Source of the DNA: an uncultured Clostridia bacterium
GTDB taxonomy: Bacteria > Bacillota > Clostridia > TANB77 > CAG-508
Assembly: GCA_934122385.1 (NCBI GenBank)
Contig: CAKOWP010000070.1
Location: 1-5,181 of the forward strand
Direction of reading: 5' to 3'
Length of the DNA: 5,181 nt
The notes under the pieces: generated by a model
The model's database searches: none
What the model was told of the DNA's origin: nothing
The model's input: only the letters and a program-made list of their open reading frames with translations
Part shown: piece by piece, positions 1 to 4,772 of the stretch
How the letters are laid out: each line of letters begins with the position of its first letter
Numbering within the stretch: the first letter of the stretch is position 1
Program-made: the position numbers and the translations under genes

Positions 1-356
1 TTTTAAAGACTGTTCATGAAAATATTGATTCTTATGTTGGTAAAAAGATTTGCTTTACAGGCTATGTTTATAGAGTTTTAGATTTGCAAGATAATCAGTT
101 TGTCTTGGCTCGTGATATGATTATTAGTTCTAATTCCCAGTCTGTTGTTGTTGGCTTTTTATGTGAATGTGATAATGCTAAGGATTTTGCTAATAATTCT
201 TGGGTTAAAATTACTGGCACTATTGTAAAAGGTAATTACCATGGTGATATGCCTATTATTAAAATTACTGATATAAAAACTGTTGATAAGCCTTCTTCTG
301 ATGAGTATGTTTATCCTCCTGATGATAGTTATATTCCTACTTCTGGAGTATTATAA
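1..356 (+). CDS. DUF1980 / TIGR03943 (YcgQ-like) protein, C-terminal part; 5' end outside window
   Basis: The open frame runs in from the left edge (first whole codon at 3) to a TAA at 354-356, so only the last ~117 residues are visible. The order of motifs fits the C-terminal DUF1980 domain: a VGKKICFTGYVYR strand at the start, an FVLARDMI segment, VVVGFLCE, then WVKITGTI, MPIIKITDI and a closing YVYPPDD. The pattern reads like a small beta-rich, OB-like domain. In this family the missing N-terminal half normally carries membrane helices, and the gene usually sits next to a DUF318 permease (YcgR-like); both would lie to the left and cannot be seen. The biochemical role is not established, though an envelope or metal-linked role is often assumed. 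The TTG at 84 is an internal codon, not the start, because homology continues upstream of it. The segment where I expect a conserved Cys-Cys pair reads IISSNSQS here. Confidence 0.82.
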   Translation, partial: LKTVHENIDSYVGKKICFTGYVYRVLDLQDNQFVLARDMIISSNSQSVVVGFLCECDNAKDFANNSWVKITGTIVKGNYHGDMPIIKITDIKTVDKPSSDEYVYPPDDSYIPTSGVL

Positions 357-391
357 AAAATAATTGAGGTAAATTACCTCAATTATTTTTT
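355..391. terminator. Bidirectional intrinsic terminator between convergent genes
   Basis: Bases 355-372 and 374-391 are perfect reverse complements (18 bp arms around one central base; in practice the innermost A/T pairs would open into a loop). The core is TTGAGGT/ACCTCAA, flanked by an A-run on the left and a T-run on the right, so transcripts from either direction would form a hairpin followed by a U-tract. It lies exactly between the plus-strand DUF1980 gene (stop 354-356) and the minus-strand DUF84 gene, whose stop codon (379-381) is inside the right arm. Confidence 0.88.
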
Positions 392-882
392 AGTTTTCTA
401 GAATATAATGCAAGTTCTGTAGCATGAGCTACTGCAATACTTCTTGCATTATCTGGTCCAAGCAGCTCGTCTATACTGTTTAGTCCCTTTTCTCTTAAAT
501 AAATATCAAGATTTTTTTGCTTAATTTCATCAATATCCTCAGATGGAATCATCCAACCTGCACTTTTGCCCCATAAGTATGTTTTGGATTTTGAATCATA
601 AATACATACTACTTGTACATTGAAATACTTTTCAAAGTTTATATCTATCCCAGCTTCACAACTGATATAATAGTCCATATTTGAAAATTCTTTCATTATA
701 TTATTGGTTCTATTTTGTGCTCCTTGGTAAGTCTCATTTTCAAATGGTTGTTCTGAGACACCTGATTCAACTGATGTTGCATAAACTTCCACTTCGGTTT
801 CGTTTATTTCAAAAAACCGAGAAAAAGCTTTTTTAATACCTTCGATTTTATCAAGAGATTTTGTTGCTATTGCCACTTTCAT
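379..882 (-). CDS. DUF84 family (YjjX-like) non-canonical purine NTP phosphatase
   Basis: The 167-residue product matches the DUF84/YjjX family in length and motif order. It begins KVAIATKSLDKIEGIKKAF (family: start of a Rossmann-like strand, then a helix binding the nucleotide). SGVSEQPF (residues 40-47) and ETYQGAQNR (50-58) follow, then the acidic CEAGID strand (75-80), YDSKSKTYLWGKSAGWMIP (95-113) and a C-terminal helix ending ELALYSRK. Characterised relatives hydrolyse ITP/XTP to the monophosphate and keep deaminated purines out of nucleic acids; this activity is inferred here. The protein is soluble, with no signal peptide. The ATG at 880-882 is preceded by AGGAGG with an 8-base spacer, which fixes the start. 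The gene has its own promoter and ends inside the bidirectional terminator, so it is probably monocistronic. One oddity: between GPDNARSI and the last helix it lacks the glycine/threonine-rich loop that I expect in typical members. Confidence 0.84.
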   Translation of the reverse strand: MKVAIATKSLDKIEGIKKAFSRFFEINETEVEVYATSVESGVSEQPFENETYQGAQNRTNNIMKEFSNMDYYISCEAGIDINFEKYFNVQVVCIYDSKSKTYLWGKSAGWMIPSEDIDEIKQKNLDIYLREKGLNSIDELLGPDNARSIAVAHATELALYSRKLKNN

Positions 883-888
883 ATGGTT

Positions 889-896
889 GCCCTCCT
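889..896 (-). promoter_or_regulatory. Ribosome binding site of the DUF84 gene
   Basis: On the minus strand this reads AGGAGGGC. The AGGAGG core is followed by eight bases and then the ATG at 882. It is a near-perfect Shine-Dalgarno sequence and supports this start codon. Confidence 0.85.
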
Positions 897-929
897 AGTT
901 TTGTGCAAATCAATTTTGATTACATTTTT

Positions 930-958
930 ATTATATCATATTTATGTAAAGTTTTCAA
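930..958 (-). promoter_or_regulatory. Sigma-A promoter for the DUF84 gene
   Basis: The minus strand carries TTGAAA (958-953), a 17-base spacer and a perfect TATAAT (935-930). This predicts a transcript start near 923 and a leader of about 40 bases. The -35 begins one base past the stop codon (959-961) of the upstream paralogue gene, so DUF84 can be expressed independently of the three-gene operon. No terminator hairpin separates the two, so some read-through from the operon is possible. Confidence 0.82.
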
Positions 959-2068
959 CTATCTACCTTTATAGCGTTCTTCTTTACGACTTCTGAAATT
1001 AATAACTTCATCATTAAGTAGGTCTTTATAAGGTATAAATTCTCTGTCTTCTCCCTTTAACTCTTCTTCTTTAAACTCTCTAATTAGCATTTTATCAACA
1101 TCAATTATATATTTTTGACCTTCAATATCCAATATTAGACATCTTATATATCTTGACTGCTCATCATTTTTTTCTTTTACTTCTTTCCAAACTTTTTTCC
1201 TCGATTCTGGTCCCAATGTGACATCAACAATTTCTTTTATGTATTCATATAGTCCTTGTGAATCTATATCATGATTATTTTTTAAAATTTCTACTGCATT
1301 TTTTAAAAATATTAAATTTTTTTGTTCACCTGTAATATCTGGATTTACATCTTCTTGTCTTTTATTTATTACTATATGATCTTCTATTTTTTGTACAGAA
1401 TTTTTACATCTATCTTTGTTATAATAATCAAGTGTTTTTTTGAATTTTCCATTTTTATCCTCAAGAATTTCAATTCCTTCTGCTGTTAAACCTGTTTTTA
1501 TTCTTGTCATATCCTTAATGTTATTAAAATTATCTAAATCCAATGTCAAACTGTATTCATTGCATGTTAATCCTACAAAGTAATGGGTAAGGCTTTTGTC
1601 CCAAAGAATACAAATATTCATATCTTTGTTATTTTCAAATAGTTCTGTTAAAGATTTTGCAAGATATCTAGATACTTCGTAGCAAACTCTTCTATTATGT
1701 GTTTCTCTGTTTTTTTCCCATTCTTGGTCAACAGACCTACCATACCAGTCTGGTAGTGCATAAGAATCATCATCTATTTTTTGTATGTATGACAATAAAT
1801 TGTCATCATATATGTATTCCTGGCAAAGTTTTTCATAAATTTGTAATATTTTGTCTTCATTACTAATTTTGCTATTATTTTTTAATTCATTAAGTACAGG
1901 ACTTATTTTTTCAGGTATTTTCCATCCTATTTCATCATAAATTATGTTTGGATTGTTTTCTTCTTTTTCAATTTTTTCATCCGGATTTAGTACAATTATA
2001 TGTTTTCTTCTAAATGCTGCAGTTGTTAAATCATTTAATCTTTTTATTTTATTTATATCAATACTCAT
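959..2068 (-). CDS. Putative transglutaminase-like cysteine protease/hydrolase, paralogue B (function unknown)
   Basis: This 369-residue, charged, soluble protein has no signal peptide or membrane segment. The central region suggests a transglutaminase-like fold. A helix ending YIYD (85-88) is followed by DWYGR (107-111), then HNRRVCYEVSRYLAK with Cys129 at the head of a helix. THYFVGL with His162 and LTLDLDNFN with Asp177/Asp179 come next. Cys, His and Asp in this order and spacing is the triad of that superfamily; the assignment is inference from pattern, not a recognised family. A lysine/glutamate-rich linker (about 205-260) leads to a second conserved region: DIDSQGLYEYIKEI (267-280), VWKEVK (293-298) and RYIRCLILDIEGQKYIIDVD (306-325). 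The upstream neighbour is a clear paralogue, about 53% identical over 114 core residues by hand alignment. AAGGAG (2080-2075) with a 6-base spacer supports the ATG at 2068. It is the third gene of the operon, 21 bases after the second. The exact reaction and substrate are unknown. Confidence 0.72.
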   Translation of the reverse strand: MSIDINKIKRLNDLTTAAFRRKHIIVLNPDEKIEKEENNPNIIYDEIGWKIPEKISPVLNELKNNSKISNEDKILQIYEKLCQEYIYDDNLLSYIQKIDDDSYALPDWYGRSVDQEWEKNRETHNRRVCYEVSRYLAKSLTELFENNKDMNICILWDKSLTHYFVGLTCNEYSLTLDLDNFNNIKDMTRIKTGLTAEGIEILEDKNGKFKKTLDYYNKDRCKNSVQKIEDHIVINKRQEDVNPDITGEQKNLIFLKNAVEILKNNHDIDSQGLYEYIKEIVDVTLGPESRKKVWKEVKEKNDEQSRYIRCLILDIEGQKYIIDVDKMLIREFKEEELKGEDREFIPYKDLLNDEVINFRSRKEERYKGR

Positions 2069-2089
2069 CTTATTCTCCTTTTAATGTAA

Positions 2090-3103
2090 TTAACCACCAT
2101 AATAATTATAGTCGTTTTCTTCCGGGTTGAAAACAAAAATATTTTTATTCAATTTATCTTCTTCAATATTTTCTATTGTTCTTGTATCACTGTCTAACAA
2201 ATATGTTTTGTTATTTATATTAAAAATTAAACATCTTACATATCTTTTTTCTGGAACATTTTTTATTTCTTTCCATATTTTTTTTATTTCTATATTTTCA
2301 TTTTCTATTATTATTCTCATATATTCAAAGAAACCTTGTGGATCAATATTATATTGATTTAATATATTGGCTACACTTATAAGATATTCCTCTGTATTTA
2401 CATCTTTTAGTTCTTTTTTTATTTTTTCTATTTCTGTCAAATCTTCAGATTTATCTTTATTAAATTCATTTATTTCCTTTTGTAGTCTTCCTGTGTCATC
2501 TCTTAAAATTTTTATTCCTTTAATAGTTAGTCCTAATTTTAACCTTGCTAAGTCTTTAAGACTATTAAAATTATCTAGATCTAAGATGGCACTATAATCT
2601 TTTCCAGTTAAGCCTACAACATAGTGTAAATTTGTTTTGTCTCCTAACATAAATGCTTCATAATCGTTATTTTCTTCCAATAATTCATTTATTGCTTTTG
2701 CATAGAATCTTGCAAACTCATAGCATACTCTTCTATTATGTTTTTTTCTGTTTTCTTTCCATCTTTCATCAATTATTCTACCATACCAGTCTATAGCAAT
2801 ATATTTTATATTTTCTGGGTCACTCATATCTTTTTTGAAAAAATATAATACATTGACATCATATACATAGTTTAAACAAATAAATTCATACACTTTTAAT
2901 AATTTTGCTTCAAAATTTAATGTTTTATCTTTTAATAATTCATCTACTAATTCTTTTATTTGCTTATCCATTTCCCATTTTACTTGGTCATATTCTATCC
3001 ATTCTTCTTTTAAGTTTCTTGGTGGCTCCAATATTATTTTATAGTCTCCATCTAATTCTTGATTTACTTCATTATAAAATTTTTTTATATATTCGTCCTT
3101 CAT
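2090..3103 (-). CDS. Putative transglutaminase-like cysteine protease/hydrolase, paralogue A (function unknown)
   Basis: This 337-residue protein (start at 3103) is a paralogue of the next gene downstream. It shares YVYD (79-82), DWYGR (105-109), HNRRVCYEFARFYAK with Cys127, LHYVVGL with His160, and AILDLDNFN with Asp175/Asp177. The Cys-to-His distance (33 residues) is identical in the two proteins, as expected for a preserved active site. The C-terminal region also matches: NIDPQGFFEYMR (252-263), KIWKEIK and RYVRCLIFNINNKTYLLDSD (287-306). It has no signal peptide or membrane helix, so it is presumably cytoplasmic. A transglutaminase-like peptidase or acyltransferase is my best guess; binding without catalysis is possible. 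An in-frame ATG at 3115 would add MEEK, but it has no Shine-Dalgarno and itself forms part of the GGAGG that serves the ATG at 3103, so I prefer the shorter form. The start lies 11 bases after the stop of the small upstream gene, suggesting coupled translation. Confidence 0.72.
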   Translation of the reverse strand: MKDEYIKKFYNEVNQELDGDYKIILEPPRNLKEEWIEYDQVKWEMDKQIKELVDELLKDKTLNFEAKLLKVYEFICLNYVYDVNVLYFFKKDMSDPENIKYIAIDWYGRIIDERWKENRKKHNRRVCYEFARFYAKAINELLEENNDYEAFMLGDKTNLHYVVGLTGKDYSAILDLDNFNSLKDLARLKLGLTIKGIKILRDDTGRLQKEINEFNKDKSEDLTEIEKIKKELKDVNTEEYLISVANILNQYNIDPQGFFEYMRIIIENENIEIKKIWKEIKNVPEKRYVRCLIFNINNKTYLLDSDTRTIENIEEDKLNKNIFVFNPEENDYNYYGG

Positions 3104-3108
3104 TTTTT

Positions 3109-3113
3109 CCTCC
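3109..3113 (-). promoter_or_regulatory. Shine-Dalgarno that decides the start of paralogue A
   Basis: The minus strand reads ATGGAGGAAAAAATG. GGAGG is five bases before the second ATG (3103), while the first ATG (3115) has only an A-rich stretch before it. The upstream gene's TAA (3117-3115) shares its last A with that first ATG. Initiation at 3103 is favoured, with ribosomes arriving from the upstream gene. Confidence 0.65.
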
Positions 3114-3114
3114 A

Positions 3115-3450
3115 TTATTTTTTCTTTTTATTAAATAAATTTTCTGAATTGTATGTGTCATATTTAATGATTATATTATTATCATTTTCTTTAATCTTTC
3201 CACAATTTAATAATTCATAATAAATATTTGGTGATGTTAATTTTTTATAAACATTTTCTGATTGTCCTTCTTGTACTCCAATTTTTTTTAGTACATTTTG
3301 TGCATCTTCTTTTTTTATTTTAAAAAAGAAAGTTTCATCTTCCAGGTATTTTTGGATTTTTAAATTCTCGTCATAATTTTGCTTATTTTCTTTAAGTGTT
3401 TTTAACATTGCATCATTCATAATTGTTACAACTCTAAATTCATTTACCAT
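3115..3450 (-). CDS. Small conserved-looking protein of unknown function, first gene of operon (111 aa)
   Basis: I do not recognise this family. The 111-residue product begins MVNEFRVVTIM, has a charged helical stretch (about residues 12-38), then DETFFFKIKKEDAQNVLKKIG. A second segment reads ENVYKKLTSPNIYYELLNCGKI, followed by a strand NNIIIKYDTY and a lysine-rich tail ending KKKK. It looks like a compact soluble alpha/beta protein with no signal peptide, membrane helix or metal-binding motif. The frame stays open upstream to 3510, but that longer version would start in the promoter's -35 box and lacks a ribosome site. The ATG at 3450 has AAGGAG with a 7-base spacer. Being promoter-proximal and 11 bases from paralogue A, it is probably co-translated with the two Cys-His-Asp proteins and might be a partner, adaptor or inhibitor of them; this is inference from position only. 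Confidence 0.7.
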   Translation of the reverse strand: MVNEFRVVTIMNDAMLKTLKENKQNYDENLKIQKYLEDETFFFKIKKEDAQNVLKKIGVQEGQSENVYKKLTSPNIYYELLNCGKIKENDNNIIIKYDTYNSENLFNKKKK

Positions 3451-3457
3451 AACATTT

Positions 3458-3463
3458 CTCCTT
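3458..3463 (-). promoter_or_regulatory. Ribosome binding site deciding the start of the 111-aa gene
   Basis: AAGGAG on the minus strand, 7 bases before the ATG at 3450. It excludes the longer open-frame start at 3510, which lies upstream of the predicted transcript start. Confidence 0.82.
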
Positions 3464-3480
3464 AAACATAAATTAAAATA

Positions 3481-3510
3481 ATTATACCATAAATGAAATA
3501 AAGTTGTCAA
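3481..3510 (-). promoter_or_regulatory. Strong sigma-A promoter with extended -10 for the three-gene operon
   Basis: On the minus strand: a perfect TTGACA (3510-3505), an 18-base spacer and a perfect TATAAT (3486-3481). TG at 3489-3488 gives the extended -10 form TGnTATAAT. The predicted transcript start is near 3474, with a leader of about 25 bases. The promoter begins four bases after the stop codon of ytvI (3516-3514). I see no clear operator repeat in it. Confidence 0.85.
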
Positions 3511-3513
3511 AAA

Positions 3514-4611
3514 TTATTTTGTTTCCATAATACTCTTAAATACCCCTTCATCTATCAAAGTCGCAAAAACATTTTTAATAATAATTAAAATTATCGGTCC
3601 AATTAACATTCCCAAAACACCAATAAATTTAAAACCAGTATACATTGCAATTAATGTAAAAATTGGATGTGTTCCAATATGTTTGCTAACTAATTTAGGC
3701 TCCAAAAATTGTCTTACAATAGACATTATAATTAACAAAATAATAATTGCTATGCCTAATTTTAAATCACCATTTAAACCAGAAAAAATTGCCCATGGAA
3801 CCATAACTGTTCCAGATCCAAGGATTGGCAAAGCATCAACAAAACCTATAAACAAAGCCATTAATAACGGAAACTCTATCTTAAAGTTTGCAAATTTTAA
3901 AATGTATAATCCGACTAATGAGATTATAAAAGACACTAATATAAGTGTTGCTTCTGCTTTTAAATATCCGCCCAATGTTTTGGTTAAATCTTTTATGTGT
4001 GTTCCAACTTTAAACACCCATCTTTTTGGAAAATGATGTTCTATTTGGTCTAAAATATATACTTTATCAACACATATTAAATATAAAGCCATAATTGTAA
4101 CTACAAAATAAATTACAATTGATGGCATTGATGTTATTACATTTAATAGTCCTGTTAAAAAATTTCTAATCCATCCAGACGCTGTAGTTAATAAATCTCC
4201 TGTTGAGTTTTGAATTATTGATGTCAATTCATTTGGTAGGTGCATTTTATTGAAATCAAATCTACTTGTAAAATTTTGAAATAATATGTATGCTTTTTCT
4301 ACATAACCATTCAAATCTTGCAATAGGTTTGATGCTTCTGAAATTAATGCAACTATTCCCCATGCTAATGTTCCTATTATTATTCCTGATACTATTACAA
4401 ATATTATAATTGAACTTGTTTTTCTGGTAAATTTTAGCTTTTTCATTATAAACCTTATTGTTGGCTCTATCATTAATGATATTATAAATGCTATTAAAAA
4501 TGGCATGTAAAATATTGCCAATTTGAATGCTAAAAATAGGCCTATTAATATTAAAATTACATATAAAAATTTTTTTAATACTCTTGTCCAATATGACATG
4601 TCAATTATCAT
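3514..4611 (-). CDS. ytvI: YtvI-type AI-2E family integral membrane protein, sporulation-associated
   Basis: The 365-residue polytopic membrane protein matches the YtvI branch of the AI-2E (PF01594) family in length and motifs. Hydrophobic segments lie at about 15-34, 36-49, 66-90, 160-180, 222-240, 247-275, 284-298 and 316-345. A soluble amphipathic region (about 92-150) sits between the N-terminal helices and the rest. The diagnostic DALPILGSGTVMVPWAI (259-275) and LEPKLVSKHIGTHPI (303-317), followed by GVLGMLIGPI, are those of YtvI rather than generic AI-2E exporters. YtvI is annotated as a sporulation integral membrane protein in Bacillus; its substrate is unknown. The longest frame starts at 4698, but that extension crosses a terminator hairpin and is not hydrophobic. 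The ATG at 4611 has AGGAG eight bases upstream, so I use it. A possible sigma-E promoter lies in front. No terminator follows the stop; the operon promoter starts four bases later. Confidence 0.87.
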   Translation of the reverse strand: MIIDMSYWTRVLKKFLYVILILIGLFLAFKLAIFYMPFLIAFIISLMIEPTIRFIMKKLKFTRKTSSIIIFVIVSGIIIGTLAWGIVALISEASNLLQDLNGYVEKAYILFQNFTSRFDFNKMHLPNELTSIIQNSTGDLLTTASGWIRNFLTGLLNVITSMPSIVIYFVVTIMALYLICVDKVYILDQIEHHFPKRWVFKVGTHIKDLTKTLGGYLKAEATLILVSFIISLVGLYILKFANFKIEFPLLMALFIGFVDALPILGSGTVMVPWAIFSGLNGDLKLGIAIIILLIIMSIVRQFLEPKLVSKHIGTHPIFTLIAMYTGFKFIGVLGMLIGPIILIIIKNVFATLIDEGVFKSIMETK

Positions 4612-4619
4612 TCTCACTT

Positions 4620-4624
4620 CTCCT
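4620..4624 (-). promoter_or_regulatory. Ribosome binding site deciding the ytvI start
   Basis: AGGAG on the minus strand with an 8-base spacer to the ATG at 4611. No comparable site precedes the longer in-frame start at 4698. Confidence 0.8.
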
Positions 4625-4632
4625 ATGTAATT

Positions 4633-4660
4633 AGTATATGTTAATTTTTTGTTTATATTC
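4633..4660 (-). promoter_or_regulatory. Candidate sigma-E (mother-cell) promoter for ytvI
   Basis: The minus strand shows GAATATAA (4660-4653) and CATATACT (4640-4633), 12 bases apart. These resemble the Bacillus sigma-E pattern (an ATATT-like -35 and CATACAAT-like -10, about 13-15 bases apart); six of eight -10 positions match. I see no good sigma-A -35 at the right distance. A YtvI protein would be expected under sporulation control. In AT-rich DNA the match is only suggestive. Confidence 0.4.
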
Positions 4661-4661
4661 G

Positions 4662-4709
4662 AAAAAAGTCCGTGCTCTGAACAAAAAATATTTGTCACCA
4701 GCAGGACTT
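4662..4709 (-). terminator. Intrinsic terminator downstream of the CBS-domain gene
   Basis: On the minus strand AAGTCCTGCT (4709-4700) pairs with AGCA (4676-4673) and GGACTT (4671-4666), leaving one bulged base at 4672. The loop can fold further through ACAAA/TTTGT. The stem runs into a T-run (complement of 4662-4667). It lies about 65 bases after the CBS stop codon and just before the possible ytvI promoter, so it would separate the two transcription units. A leader attenuator for ytvI is a less likely alternative. Confidence 0.68.
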
Positions 4710-4772
4710 CTTATAGTTAAAATCTAACATTATATTTTTATAAAATCAACTAACCTTTTCTTATATAATATT

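Noticed and set aside
920..949. Inverted repeat TTACAT...ATGTAA around the -10 of the DUF84 promoter, as a repressor operator
   Set aside because: Only six bases per arm with an 18-base gap in very AT-rich DNA, so chance is a sufficient explanation without comparative support.
2127..2597. Plus-strand open frames opposite paralogue A (2127-2357 and 2367-2597)
   Set aside because: Their hydrophobic, Phe/Ser/Ile-rich translations are what antisense reading of lysine/glutamate-rich, AT-rich coding DNA gives. They have no ribosome site and lie over a well-supported gene.
2905..3138. Plus-strand open frame with hydrophobic translation
   Set aside because: It is antisense to the 5' end of paralogue A and crosses into the small gene, with no ribosome site or family resemblance.
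3451..3510. N-terminal extension of the small operon protein from 3510
   Set aside because: It overlaps a complete -35/-10 promoter and starts upstream of the predicted transcript start.
3683..4036. Plus-strand 117-residue open frame
   Set aside because: It lies antisense to conserved YtvI motifs and its translation matches nothing recognisable.
4262..4591. Minus-strand 109-residue open frame overlapping ytvI in another frame
   Set aside because: It is an Ile/Asn-rich shadow of the YtvI N-terminal membrane helices. The ytvI frame is continuous, so this is not a frameshifted gene.
4612..4698. N-terminal extension of YtvI from the ATG at 4698
   Set aside because: It would place a terminator hairpin inside the coding sequence, has no ribosome site, and exceeds the usual family length.
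4713..4772. Small GTTA/TAAC hairpin and AT-rich stretch after the CBS stop, as a riboswitch or small RNA
   Set aside because: The stem is only four pairs and no known conserved leader motif is visible. The terminator at 4662-4709 accounts for the structured part of this gap.
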